From the NCBI GenBank assembly GCA_001636675.1, contig AZGY01000004.1:642552-706551 (forward strand): a DNA stretch of 64,000 nt. The letters are read 5' to 3'. The first letter of the stretch is position 1; every line of letters begins with the position of its first letter. The notes below the pieces were generated by a model, which saw only the letters and a list, made by a program, of their open reading frames with translations, ran no database searches and was not told the origin of the DNA. Both the position numbers and the translations under genes were made by a program. Below, in pieces: positions 24,519 through 36,129 of this stretch. This DNA comes from Moelleriella libera RCEF 2490 (Eukaryota > Ascomycota > Sordariomycetes > Hypocreales > Clavicipitaceae).

Positions 24519-26024
24519 TGCTAGGGATGACGATGAAAGGCGATAATCTCGCTCCGAGTCCGCGTGACCACTTCAAACCGTCACGATACTGCCAGAACGA
24601 TGTTGTTGGGCTGATGTCGTAATTTAGGCTCACTGCATTGGGTATCGCGACAAATGAATGATTATGGTGTGTCCGATATGTGAGGCGCAGGTCAGGGACT
24701 GCACCGTCATCAAGAATGCGGGCTCTAGTCTCGTTGTGCTGCGGCTGAGGAGCGGCGAGGGCAGCGGCACGAGAACGAAAGGGGTCACTCAAACAAAGAA
24801 GCTGTTCACGATGCTCTGGTCATACTGTAGGTGATTTCACAAGTAAACAAGCTCCGTCTCAGGTGGATCGTCATTTCGAACGCGGCCTCGCGAATTTTCC
24901 TTGAGAAACAGCACGCTACAGCCGTAGCCCCGCGGTTGGCCGCAGGTGCAGGGGCCCACTTGCCCGTTCAGGCCCAACCTGGCTGGCCTCACCTTGTTCT
25001 CTCGTTCCTGCCTCCTGCAGCTTGATTGAATCTGAACTTGTCTCCTTCTCGCGTCCCGTATTATCGCACGAGAAGGCCGCGGGGTTCCCCGGTTTCCTCA
25101 TCCTCTTGCTACCTCCGTGGCCTCCGCCTCCGCCCAAATGTCTCACGAATCGTACACAAAGCTTATTTGCACTGGAATGCCAGCGCATGCATGCCAGATT
25201 ACTCTTGCTTTGACGAAATCCAGGTTGCCGGCCTCCCGTGTTTCTCATGGTCAGCCAAGACTGCCTCCTGCACTACGCTGCCTTGGTTGACGGAGCCATC
25301 TCAGTCCGTCCGCTTTTTTCTCCGACCAAGATCCTCGTCTCTGGCCACCTCGGGTTGCTCTCCCGTAGGACAAGATGATGGATGCACCACGTTCTTGTGC
25401 AACAATGGACCACACCACAGCGACATCCCATGGACCCCATCCAGATAGCTGAGATAATCGCCCGCGCCCATGGGTGTTCGTGTGGTCCGATATCAACCCT
25501 CTTACCGCGCAGGTTTTAATCTTTCGCATTTGGCCGTGTCTCTAGGGCGATGCTCAACAAACTTGGCATCGTCACTTGACCGAATTATCGTGGGATCCAG
25601 GCATGCAAGGCAGCATGCCAGCCTCCCGTTGCCGCTACCCCCTGGTCGTGGGACGTGAAGCCATCGTGACCAATTTTGGGCTAAAGGAGATCTGTCAGCC
25701 CGTCCCCATGGGCCATCGTGCATTCAATCGTCGGCGCTGACGGGTCGCAAGCGTGTTATGACCCAACCTGTCTGGCCAATCCTCCCTTGCTGGGTGAGAC
25801 CTTTCAAGGAACCGTACAGAGCCACTCCGGCCAGGACACGCCCAGTGTACTCAGTGTTTAACCATATAATGCGCTGTGCCCACTACCCGCTATCTCTGCC
25901 CAGTGCCACTGGCCATAGCTGATGTCGTCGGGGCCTTTCTCGAGTGGGCACATCCATCGCGGGAGCGTTAGCATGTGTTTGCACAGGACGCCTCCCACCA
26001 CGGCAGCCTTCCTCGACGTCTCTT
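24519..26024. other. 1.5-kb intergenic region
   Basis: Divergent region between SPC19 (minus) and the membrane-protein gene (plus). Plus-strand frames near 25026-25448 have no family features. An unrecognised 5' exon encoding a signal peptide for the downstream membrane protein could lie here, but I could not join one in frame. Confidence 0.4.
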
Positions 26025-26977
26025 ATGGCTCATCTTTCGGCGGCGCCTGCTGCCATAGATACCCCCGGTCATAATCTACGCTTCCTCAACGAAGAATGGA
26101 ACGACAGCATTTCCAACGGCCTTTCATTCACGCTCAGATGGAATCAGTCTTTAGAAAGGGACAAAACTGAGCTCGGTCTCTTCAGGATTCGATACCCTCA
26201 GGAGGGCGTTGTCGTCTATGACCTGGTAACAAACTTGACGGGTAGGTCTTCGACAGTCACCAAAGGCTGGTTTTCTCTTTTCGCAGCCGCTGACAGACGA
26301 AATAGGTTCAACTGAATCTGAGTCTTGCACCTGGATACCAGAGGGATTGGGGCATGACTTGTACGCCATATGGCTTTCCACCGGTCAGCACGCACACCCA
26401 AACTGGACCGTTTCTCCTCCGTGGACCCAGAAAGAAGAAGTATGTCTATGTGTTTGTCTCTCTGCTTCTTTCCCCCTATTGTTCTGCTCAATTGCGGGTC
26501 GAGTGTCTACCCCGACAGCCGTTGCATTCAACCCGAAAATCTGCCTATCCTCCTAAATTTGATCTTTGAAAAGTCTTCGTGTGTTTGCCCGATGATGACT
26601 CTGACTAATTGGTGTGAAAGTCGAAATCCGGCCTGCATTGGGCAACCCGCATAGGCGTCCCTCTGATTTGTCTTCTTGTTCTTTACGGCATCTGTCTATC
26701 AATATATCTTCTACATCGTCGGCGTAGGAGGGAGAAGCGAGAAAAAAAAGATGCAACGCCCCATCAAGATGTCATTCGAAATAACTCGGTGGCTTCCGAA
26801 GTTTCTGTACAAACCCATACCGATACCGATGATGGGAACAATAAGTCAAGCATTTGGCTCGTAACGCATTCATCACAAACAGCACATACTGAGATGCAAA
26901 GGACTTGGAAAAGTAAGGATGGCCCAGTCGATACAAGGGGTGCGGGGCACGATCCGACTGGACAGTCACCTGTGTGA
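26025..26977 (+). CDS. Unrecognised single-pass membrane protein
   Basis: I do not recognise the family. Three exons (26025-26241, 26297-26439, 26621-26977) keep frame through introns of 55 and 181 bp, the second carrying CTGACTAAT before its AAAG acceptor, and give 238 residues. Residues 1-131 look extracellular: RWNQSLERDKTELGLFRI, PQEGVVVYDLVTNLT, GHDLYAIWLSTGQ, NWTVSPPWTQ, with N-glycosylation sequons NDS, NQS, NLT and NWT. Residues about 132-151 (GVPLICLLVLYGICLSIYLL) form one membrane helix. The stop-transfer cluster HRRRRREKREKK and a polar Ser/Thr/Asp-rich tail of about 75 residues follow. This is type I topology. No signal peptide is visible after the only in-frame ATG (MAHLSAAPAAI), so a 5' exon may be missing or the helix may act alone. 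Acceptor choice in intron 2 is less certain. Confidence 0.6.
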
Positions 26978-28004
26978 GACCAGTCCTGCGGTTCGAGCCT
27001 TCTTGGTTTGAGTATGGGCCAAGTTTGGTGTCCATGGGCTTGTAAAAGAAGAGGTACAAAGTTCAACTTTCAAAGATGTAGAAACGCATTTCAAGTGCTA
27101 TGAGATACAACTCGTGGGTTTTCACAGGGTTTGGCAGACGCACTGGGAGGGGCCGAAAGTCTCGTCGCCATAATCTTCGGACGTTCAATCCCAATGACAG
27201 TAAAGTGCTCCTCATCGAAACTCATGATTGCGTACTTTTTTTTTTGGGAGCTCCTGGTTTTCAATGATACTCAGAATTATCCCATGCATCCTGGCCATGC
27301 TTGGGTATGATCAGGACCAATGATCGCAAATGGGCATTTCATTCACTGCTTGTAGGGTAAGCTCATTGCGGAGCGGCATTCACCGTGTCTCTGAACCCGG
27401 TATACTCCTCTGATTGTTTGATTCCCTAGCTCGCAGCAATTTGCAAAAGCGCAGACAGGCTCAATGCATTCGTAGGAGTTCGATTTCTTAGCCAGGTGTT
27501 GGCTGAACTTCCATTCTATCGAGCTTGAAGAAGCATGACCATGTGTCAATAAAGGGTACGCATTCTTGACCAGATTGTCCGTTTCAGTTTTCAGCCTCGG
27601 GCTGATGTCATGAAGGAGCAGAAATCATTATTCATCTCCGAGACAGCGGCCCCGGAGTCTTGTTGTGACGAAGTCTGGATTTCTCAGAAACGATGGTATG
27701 TAATTATGTAATCACATGACCAACTTGACGGTATTCGGCTTCGGCTGCATGATTTCTCCGCTCACAACCTTGGCAGCGAATGACAGCGTCAGTGCACGCC
27801 AGCAGGCAGGAGCCTATTGCGTTGCGCGCCGCTTTGTCAATTGAGCAAGCTCCAGCCCAGCCTTCGATGAGCATCTTTGAATCACGCGACCCTGCAGAGA
27901 CAACAAGACACGCCACCAGCATTGGGTGTTCACTTGCCTCGCAGACTTGTCTCATTTCGTAATTGATCGAAGCTCCTTCACGGAATTTCGGGGACGTCTA
28001 CACA
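26978..28004. other. 1.0-kb intergenic region before RPN5
   Basis: Holds the 3' end of the membrane-protein gene and the RPN5 promoter. A T11 run lies near 27237-27247. No gene, TATA box or proteasome-type control element was recognised. Confidence 0.45.
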
Positions 28005-29643
28005 ATGTCCGAAGCAACGCTAAAGCCCGAGAAAGATTTCTCGAAGGAGGTGGACAAGCAGCTTCCGGAAGCTGAGACCCTGGCACATGTACGGTTGAGC
28101 TCTCAACAAGCAGAAAACCCAAAGGGTTTAAAGGCTGATTGAATCACAGACAAATCTCCAAGGGGCTATTGAGAAGCTCGCAGCCCTCGAGAAGCTTACC
28201 CGACAAGTGAGCCACGTCTGCACAACTGTCTCCGCGCCGCCCAAAACTGACTGCGTCGTAGGCCTCAGATCTGGCATCGACCTCGCGAGTGTTGATAGCT
28301 ATCGTCACTCTATGCAAAAATGCTGGCGACTGGAGTCTCATGAACGAGCAAACGCTCGTGCTGTCGAAAAAACATAGTCAGCTCAAACAGGCCATTACAA
28401 AGATGGTCCAAACGGTAGTTGGCTTCCTCGACGGCACCCCGGATCTCAAGACAAAATTATCGGTCATCGAGACGCTACGGACAGTCACGGAAGGCAAGAT
28501 CTTCGTAGAGGTGGAGCGGGCACGGGTTACCAAAGTTTTGTCCGACATCAAGAAAGAGCAAGGCGATCTAAAAGCGGCAACAGAAATCCTCTGCGAGCTA
28601 CAGGTCGAGACTTTTGGCTCTATGGACCGGAGAGAAAAGACAGAATTCATTCTAGCCCAAGTTGCGCTCTGCATTGAGAATGGCGACTGGACTCAGGCTG
28701 GCATACTTGGTCGCAAGATCAGCACAAGGTATTTGGCTCGTAAGCCCAAGAAGACTGCCGAACAGTTGGAAAAAGAAAAGAAGGAACGGGAAAAGAAGAG
28801 GGCTCGGGGAGAGGAGGTTCCCGAAGAGAAGGAGGACGACACAACGGATCTCAAGCTACGGTACTACGAACAACAAATTACTCTCGCCAAGCACGACGGC
28901 AAGTATCTCGACGTCTGCAAGTATTATCGACAGGTTCTCGACACAGAGGCTGTCGAGAAGGATCCTGCCAAGCTACACCCGGTATGGCCAAGCCCGCTGT
29001 CCTTTTGATCAGTCTATCTGCCAATGACACGCAACTAACTCGTACTTCTCTCCAGGTTTTGCAGCGCGTTATCTACTTTGTCATTCTCTCACCCTACGAC
29101 AACGAACAACATGACTTGCTTCAGCGCATCTTCAAAGACACTCGCAATTCCCAGGTCCCGCTTGATGCCGAGCTGCTGCGACTCTTCACCGTACAGGAGC
29201 TTATGCGGTGGCCGGCGATTGCCCAAGAGTTTGGCCCTCACCTAAGTAGTACGGATGTTTTCGATTACCAAGCTGGCCAGTCGTCGGATGGCAAGGCCCA
29301 CCAACGATGGGAAGATCTGCGAAAGCGTGTCATCGAGCATAACGTCCGCGTTGTAGCCAAATACTACACGCGCATCCGCATGAATCGATTGACAGAGCTA
29401 CTGGATTTGACCGAGGATGAGACAGAAAAATACATCAGTGAACTGGTCACGTCAAAAACGGTATATGCCAAGATCGACCGACCTGCGCGCATCGTCAGCT
29501 TCGCCAAACCACGGGATGCTGATGATGTGCTAAATGAATGGAGCTACAACATGAAGAGTCTTCTCGGGCTTTTGGAGAGAATTGACCACCTCATCACGAA
29601 AGAGGAGATGATGGCGCGTATTCAGCCCACGAGTTCCAAATAA
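28005..29643 (+). CDS. RPN5: 26S proteasome regulatory lid subunit Rpn5
   Basis: Four exons (28005-28088, 28150-28206, 28262-28981, 29056-29643), all at phase 0, give 482 residues, the usual fungal Rpn5 length. Rpn5 is a PCI-domain scaffold of the 19S lid, needed to hold the deubiquitinase Rpn11. The N-terminal MSEATLKPEKDFSKEVD and the helical repeat part include EKLTRQASDLASTSRVL and YYRQVLDTEAVEKDP. A charged insert KEKKEREKKRARGEEVPEEKE sits at about 235-260. The C-terminal PCI winged-helix part has RMNRLTELLDLTEDETEKYI, KIDRPARIVSFAKP and a final helix ending HLITKEEMMARI. The first two exons are very short (28 and 19 codons) but splice cleanly with GTACGG and GTGAGC donors. Convergent with the serine hydrolase, with 248 bp between stops. 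Confidence 0.97.
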
Positions 29644-29891
29644 TTCAGACTTTTGAACAGAGCGGATTGGAGTTTCAGATAATGGAACTTTGCGCGGCTG
29701 TCACCAGTGAGGACAGGCGTCATGATGTGGTTCAAGGGTTGCACAAGGAGCTGTATACAAACCTAGACGGTTCTCATGAAACGAGGACTTGTACTGTAAC
29801 ATTTCTTCTACTGTCTATGGGCGCGGCGTCTGTGGCTCAAGTCTATGTGTGATATAGTTGGATGTGACTGCCAGTATGGCCTTGCCTCTTC

Positions 29892-30852
29892 TCATAGACC
29901 AGCTCTTGGGTCCGGACTGAGAGTGTTCTGTTTGATGAAGCCGGCGAGGGGCATCACCCACTCCTTGGATACAGGAACGTAATGGCCGCCAGGGTGTATA
30001 ACTGTCGTCACATTCTGGCACCTGTCCGCAAAGCCTTGGCTCCTGTCCTCTTCCACTACCGTATCCAGACTGCCGAGGTAATGCATCATGGGCGTCACAA
30101 TCTTGGGCTCGAACAAGAACCTCAAAGAAGCGGGCGTGGCCCAAAAGCCAGAGTAGGACACGGCAAACTTGAGGGGATGTTCGGCATTCGCCTCACGCAA
30201 CTCGCGCACCCATTGACTCGCAGCGGCATTTTCTCCTTGAGGAATCTCCCGCTCTGGCTCCAGCGCTGCAGCCACGATCCCTGTTGCTGCAGCGCCCTGA
30301 CTGAAGCCGCACACGCCGTCCACACCACCGGCCTGACGAATTGCACTAGCGATTGTGCTCATGCCCTTCTCAATATGCAGGTACTCGCCTGATCCATCAT
30401 CTTTGCGCCACCACGCCCACGAGTCCGGCTGGTGCGGCTCATCACTGCCATCTTCCGCTGTCTGGTCATTTGCTGTCGATGACGGGGGTGGTGAGTACCC
30501 GGGGATGTCTTGCAGGAGAAGCCGATTCGGTCCCGTGGGGTAGATCAAGATTGGGTGGAGCGAAAACGGTGCGAGGACCTTTATGAGAAGCTTCTCAAGG
30601 GCGCGGGTTTTGGCGCGGAAAAGGGCTCCGGACTGTGTGAAGCCTTTGTGAATCGCGAGTGAGCGTTGCTGAAATTCGGAGTACGGGTGTTGGTGTGGGC
30701 ATATCTTCAGGGTGGCTCTTACCGTGGAGCATGAGGATCTTCACCTCAGTCTTGGCGCTGCTTTGCGAGGCTGTGCTGTGATGCGCCATGTTGTTGTTCA
30801 GAATTGAGCGTCCGTTGATTCCAGATGAGAAGGTCCTGAGGAGAGTTCGCAT
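29892..30852 (-). CDS. FSH1-family serine hydrolase
   Basis: Two exons (30852-30723 and 30643-29892) with a 79-bp GTAAGA...ACAAAG intron give 293 residues. The join restores KILMLHGFTQSGALF, the oxyanion-hole start of FSH proteins (PF03959). The nucleophile elbow GVCGFSQGAAATG holds the catalytic Ser. Asp in HYLGSLDTVVEE and His in HPGGHYVPVSKEW complete the triad. These alpha/beta hydrolases are related to yeast Fsh1-3 and human OVCA2; substrates are mostly unknown, though some act as esterases in polyketide clusters. No such cluster is present here, so a general role is likely. An acidic insert (DQTAEDGSDEPHQPDSWAWW) follows the IYPTGPNRLLLQDIPGYSPPP block. A second in-frame ATG at 30789 (MAHHSTASQ) would give 272 residues and matches typical family starts better; the longer form would add a basic, possibly mitochondrial, N-terminus. 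Confidence 0.92.
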
Positions 30853-32719
30853 CTAGATTTTCTGTCGATTTCGACGCCGAGGGCCCGGAGGAGTTTGAGG
30901 AGTTATGGAGCTCGTGAGTCTGCTGAGTTAGTAATGGCTCTGCTATGCGTCATCCGGCGAGAACTGTAAATAGCGCGCGTCTCGACCAAACGCGCCCATC
31001 GGATCCAATGACACTGAAAAGCTGTGGCAGTCGGTTTCTTGCTTTGTGTCAACCCACACGAATCTATGCATACATGTTTTCCATGGCGAATTACGTCCCC
31101 AACGGGAACATAGGCGTGCGCTCACACTACGATCACGTCTCGATGTAAAATGATTATCCTTTCAAATGCCCGAGATTTTGGAAATTTTTTAACCGGATGC
31201 TAGTCTATGATACAATCATCGAGCAAAAAAAGTCGACCGCATATGTTATAATTGGTCGGAACTACCAGCATGCTTTGATCGAGTAGCCCGTTTCCTCCCC
31301 ATCTTCTTTTCCTCACATGGACTCTAATGACCGTCAGTCTTGGGCCTGGGGTTGCGTGGAACGTCCTTCCATTGATCGGCTGGGAGTTGCGTTAGCTGTC
31401 ACTCGATGGGCTGGAATCCAAAGGGGCAAAGGGGTAATATACAGGCCATCATGCCGTTTTGAGCAGAATTGACGCCGTAGGCAATGACCAGGCCTGGTGC
31501 CAGGTTAGTCAGGTTTCGAGGGCGATGCTATCCCATCCATCCAGATGTCCAAGGGAAGATATCAGAGGCCCTTGTCGATTGCGCCCGTGTTCACACGTAC
31601 CGGCAGCGAAAAATGGCCACATCGGCTTCACTGACGAACGGTTAGCAGATGTCATGCAATCCCTGCGCGCGGTCGCAATTGACGTACAGAAAGGAGCCGG
31701 AAACTTCTTGAAGGGAGTGACACCGAGCCAAGACATATTGACGGTCGTTGAGAATTTCTCGAGGGGACGGGGTCGATTCGAAGTGGCGGCAGCAATTCGT
31801 GGGTGCGGTCTTGACAATAGACTCCTTCGCATCTCACGTGCACGGCCACAGAGCTTCTCCTAGCGGTTTGGCCCGACGAATTGGCTTGTGGCCTGAGGCA
31901 GATGCAAAAGATAATTACCTAAACATCGCGTCAACTGATAGTCCGGAGCCTTGGTACCAACCACGTGACCTAGTAAGCCTGACATCATGGGTGAGGCTCG
32001 TTAGCTCCTTCCCCCTTGGAGCTGGTCCTGGGGAAACTGGGTCCTCAATTGGAGCTCGAGCACGGGGAGGCAAGGTCGACGGTGGTCATAGACCTCCGCT
32101 TCTTGAATCCTCCGTTTATTCAAAGCTGAACCGAGCCGGGCTGTCGTTGCGCTCACGCATTTACTCTTTCAACGTGGCTGCTCAGACAACCAATCCGCAC
32201 AGTCTCGTCTCGCATCCAGCGGCACTTGTCGATCTTGGCAAGACAGGTTCCTGCAAAGTGCGGGGTGAACAAGCTCGGCTGCCAAGGTGCATCCAATCGA
32301 ACGGTCGAGGCCGCCCTCCATTTCACGGAACAGCTTCGACAGCTCGCTCAGCTGTGCGCGTACCGTCTCATCCACCTGGGTACACTGCACGCGACACGCA
32401 GTCCCGACGGACTCTTCTTTTTGTCGCTCCGTCAGGCCACACTGCTTCCTCCGCTGCTCCAGGAATCTGCCTTAGCTCGCCTGTACCCAGACCACCCAAT
32501 CACCCGCGCTACATCACATCCTAGCTCTTGACGAGAGAACAGCCCATCTCACCCGCTTTGCGTCGGCATTCTCTCCCTCTCTTCTAGTGCTGTGCTTTGC
32601 CGGGACACCAGAATCCGTGCACTTCCTTGCTGGAGAAAGCGAGACCGGTCTCCTCAAGATTCCATTCCCTGTCCTCCTCTGCTGCCTCTACATCATCCTC
32701 GAAACTTCGATCCGTCAGC
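30853..32719. promoter_or_regulatory. 1.9-kb divergent region, FSH / NIPSNAP
   Basis: Contains both promoters. An AT-rich patch lies near 31145-31260 (TTTTTTAACC, then AAAAAAAGTC). The part near 32370-32720 is pyrimidine-rich, consistent with the NIPSNAP leader. Reading frames here, including 31748-32524, have no recognised domains. Confidence 0.45.
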
Positions 32720-33844
32720 ATGTTGTCGCGAGCTCTTCGTGGCCAGGCCTTAACGGCAGTCCCGCACTCTTGTGCCAAGCAAGCTCTGAGCACCGCAGCC
32801 GTGAGGCAGGCCAAGGCCCCTTCGATGGGCGACATCAACCCCTCCAGAGCACAGATTGATTCCTTCAACAGAAAGCAGCATGAGTTTCGAGAGAGGCTGG
32901 CCGAGGCCCAGAAACAACAGGGAGAACGTGCGTTGTCTGCTACCTTCTCTGCGTCTGGGAAATCAGGCTCGAGCTCACCCGCAACTGATGCAGGTACCTC
33001 CGCAGAAGCCAAGCAGCGAGAGGCCGACCGCAAGTCGGGCCCGCTCTCGAATCTCATATACGGTACCAAGGAAGGCAGAGAGATGGAGGCGCAGATGGAA
33101 GCCAGCTTCAGCCAGGTGCTGGCTCGCGGCAAATACGTGCACTCGATTGTCTTCCACACGGTGAAGCCCGAAAAGACGGATGAATACATAGAGCTCGTGG
33201 GCCATTTTTATCCGAAAATGGCCAATACTCCTGAGAATAAGGTACACCTTGTTGGCAGCTGGCGGACCGAGGTGGGCGATTGCGACACTTTTGGTACGTC
33301 TGGAGAGATAACTTGACATAAACTGGGGCAGGGTGGTTGCTGACGGGACATCAAAACAGTGCACATCTGGGAGTACCAGAAATACGAGGGATATCACCAA
33401 TCCCGCTACTCCATCAGCCATCACCCCGAGTTTGCCGACTTTGACAGTAGGCTTAAGAAGTTGATCACTTCGAAGAAAATCTCGCTCATGCAGGAGTTTT
33501 CGTTTTGGCCCACGACGCCTCCTCGGCAATTAGGAGGCATTTTCGAACTTCGGTCTTATGTCCTGCATCCCGGAAATCTGCTGGAGTGGGAGACGCACTG
33601 GCGACGCGGCCTCGCGGCTCGACGTAATGTCATGGAAGGCGTCGGAGCCTGGTTTGTGCAGATTGGAGAGCTCAACACGGTCCATCACTTGTGGCAGTTC
33701 GCAAACCTGGAAGAGAGGCGGGAGCGCAGGGAGAAGAGCTGGATGGTCGAGGGGTGGAGCGACACTGTGCACAAGACAGTGCCGCTGATTCAGAACATGC
33801 AGTCGCGCATCTTGGTTCCCATGCCCTGGTCGCCGGTAGCCTAA
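32720..33844 (+). CDS. NIPSNAP family protein, mitochondrial
   Basis: Two exons (32720-33293 and 33360-33844) with a 66-bp GTACGT...AACAG intron give 352 residues. The ATG at 32720 is the only Met ahead of a good targeting sequence (MLSRALRGQALTAVPHSC, with Arg and no acidic residues). A low-complexity linker follows, then SNLIYGTKEGREMEAQMEAS, and two tandem ferredoxin-like NIPSNAP domains: about 137-245 (YVHSIVFHTVKPEKTDEYIE ... WEYQKYEGYHQ) and 246-352 (GGIFELRSYVLHPGNLLEWE ... LWQFANLEERRERREKSW). The end ILVPMPWSPVA is typical. NIPSNAP proteins sit in the mitochondrial matrix; in mammals they act as signals for mitophagy, but their fungal role is not settled. Confidence 0.94.
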
Positions 33845-34518
33845 GGCGTCGGGATTTTGCGGCTGTGCGAGGCGGCATCAGCGTTGGCCAGTTTTCCATT
33901 TCTGTTTGCACTTGTTGAAAGCGTCGATGGCGTGCACAATTGTATCAATAGCCGCAGTCAATGTACCCGGAACAAGCGATGCTTTGTAACCGCAAGGCGT
34001 AACACTAGCCAGACAGTATTGTTACCCAGCGATTTACCGCTTGTTTGTCGCTTGCTTGTTTGCCTTGAAGAGTCAGTGGCGTGCATGCTTTCTTGTCACC
34101 ATCTGCAGTTGTGCAGACAGGATGTCTGAACTACGCTCATCATCACATGTGACCTTCCGAGCGCTACTGACAGAAATGCAATCAGGGTGGCCGAAGTATA
34201 AGAAGACTATGGCATTGCGCCATGCGAAGTGATTCTATGATGTGTATCGCAGAACCTGTCTGCAGCCATATCAACGAGCAGGGGTATCTAATGCAGGCGC
34301 GCAACTTGTGAAGACGAATGGGACGAGAAACAGTTTGGACGTGTGTAGCTGTACATGGGGCTGGTTCCCTCCTCTCTCTCCTCTCTGCGCCTCTCTCCCA
34401 CTCTCTTCTCTCCTTTCCCTGCCTCTCTGTGTCTCCCACCCACTCTTCTCTACTTGCATCTCCCAGAAAAGGAGTATATGAGGTGAGAAATCCACGGCGG
34501 TGCTGTGGCCCCGAGCTG
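33845..34518. other. Convergent intergenic region
   Basis: 674 bp between the stop codons of NIPSNAP (plus) and the Rogdi/RAV2 gene (minus). A CT-rich run (CTCTCTCCTCTCTGC type) spans about 34370-34450. No gene recognised. Confidence 0.5.
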
Positions 34519-36129
34519 TCATGAGTCGGCATCATCAAGTTTCACGTCCATGACGGCAGCCAGATTGTGCCGCGCCTGTCCGAGCATGTGGCTCAGATAG
34601 GCCAGTTTGGCATGCAGGGCAATCAAGCTGGGATCTGCGCTCTCGACCTTGACCTTTTCCCTCACGTAGACCTGATCGAGGCGCTCCTTTTTCCCGCTGA
34701 GCTGCTGCTGCTGCCGCTGTTTCTGCTGCTGTTGTTGCTGCAGTTTGGGCTCGCAGCTGCCGTCGCCGTCGGGGTTGTAGCGGAAGACGGTGTCCATCTC
34801 GTCGTGCTCGAGGCGACGCACGGTGCCGATGGCGAGGCCGAGCTTGAGCCCGAAGTTGACGGGGGCGTCGGCGGACTCGAGCGCGCGGAGGTGCACTACA
34901 ATGCTGCTCTCCTGGAGCGCGATGTGGACGCTGATGTTGGGCGCAGCGGGGGAGAAGTGGTGCGCGGGGCAGGAGGCGGTTGTCCAGGTGGTGTCGCTGC
35001 TTTTGTTGGAGACGGCGGCGGCGGCGGGTGATGGCGATGATGATGAGGGGGGAGCGGGAGAATTCCTACTGCTACTGCTGCTGCTATTGCTGCTGTTCTT
35101 AGGATTATTGGTGGTGGTGTTGCTGCTGGAGGGGGGAACGCCCTGGAGGAGGGTGATGGACTCGGAGAGACATTCGGTGAGAAGAGCCAGTGTCGAGGCC
35201 AGGCTGGGTGGCTCGGGGGGCCTCGAGGAGGATATGGTGAGGCCGAGGAGGTCGATGGCTTGGGTGAGGTAGGTGTGGATGCTGTCGAGGGCGGCGATGT
35301 GGATTGGCTGGGCGACGGTGATGGAGTGGGCGGGCATGGTGCGAAGTTGGAGATGGAGAGTCTACGTGAGGATGGTTGAGCAAATCTTCTCTGGTGTAAT
35401 CAAGGAAACAAGAGAGAAATTATGAGCGACAAGGAGAGAGAGGAGGTCTGACATGAAACAGCAGGAACCTTTACAGTATGTATAATTTTTTTTTAATAAA
35501 AAAAAAAAGAGATGAAGGAGCAAGAGGATTAAAGTATCAGGGGAATGACAGTGCATGAGGCAAGAAACAGAACATCACATGAAAGGGTGGGTATCAGAGA
35601 GTGAAGAGACAGAACAACAAACATGAGGGGCTGGACGAGTGAAGAGACAAAAACACCAAGTGAGAGAAGTTAGAGAGTGAGAAGGTGAGAGTGAGAGAGG
35701 GTGAGGGTAGATGAGAGGGAAATATGTATAAAGGGGGGGGATGAGATGAGATGAGATGAGATGAGATGAGATGAGCGAGCGAGCAAAAGAGAGAGAGACA
35801 GAGGCAAAAGTCTGGTCCCAGGAGGACCCCAACATCAGAAGAAGGAGAAGAAAGCTCCAACGTACGCCCTTGACAATCCTGGTGCCGACCCGCGTGATGG
35901 TGCCCTTGACCTTTTCGTTGCGGTGGGTGCTCATGACGAGCGTGCTGCCGGGGTCGATGGGCGCCAGCAGCGCATAGCAGTCCTCGATGCCGTGCTTGAG
36001 GTCCTGGCACAGGACGACCGTCTCGTCGACGATCCAGGCGAGGTCGCGCGCGAGGGACTCTCGTGCGAGGCGGCGCAGCTCCGAGGGCGTGACGGGGGGC
36101 CATACGTCGAGGCTGCAGCCGGATGACAT
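34519..36129 (-). CDS. RAV2: Rogdi/RAV2-like V-ATPase assembly factor
   Basis: Two exons (36129-35866 and 35361-34519) joined at phase 0 give 368 residues. RAV2 is a subunit of the RAVE complex, which reassembles the V1 and V0 sectors of the vacuolar proton pump. Exon 1 carries WIVDETVVLCQDLKHGIEDC and YALLAPIDPGSTLVMST, and ends GTRIVKG. Exon 2 continues TLHLQLRTMPAHSITVAQPI, and the C-terminus has YVREKVKVESADPSLIALHA then MLGQARHNLAAVM. The Rogdi leucine-zipper family (PF10259) shows these N- and C-terminal blocks. Between them are a Ser/Asn/Thr-rich stretch (about 155-195) and a Gln-rich stretch around 295-312. The 504-bp intron is very long for this window and holds an ATGAG microsatellite. 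In-frame codons upstream of 36129 contain no ATG, so this start is firm. Confidence 0.88.
35741..35775. repeat. ATGAG x7 microsatellite in RAV2 intron
   Basis: Seven perfect copies of ATGAG directly after a run of eight G. It lies inside the 504-bp intron of the minus-strand gene, where it reads CTCAT on the coding strand, and may partly explain the intron's length. Confidence 0.95.

Noticed and set aside
26950..27010. tRNA-like GGTTCGAGCC motif
   Set aside because: A T-loop-like word occurs, but no matching acceptor stem, D-arm or anticodon arm can be folded around it.
29892..30852. FSH hydrolase as part of a secondary-metabolite cluster
   Set aside because: Neighbours are RPN5 and NIPSNAP; no polyketide synthase, NRPS, P450 or cluster regulator was seen in the window.
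34567..35272. Plus-strand frames opposite RAV2 exon 2
   Set aside because: Shadows of the low-complexity Ser/Gln coding sequence of RAV2; the minus strand carries the conserved family blocks.
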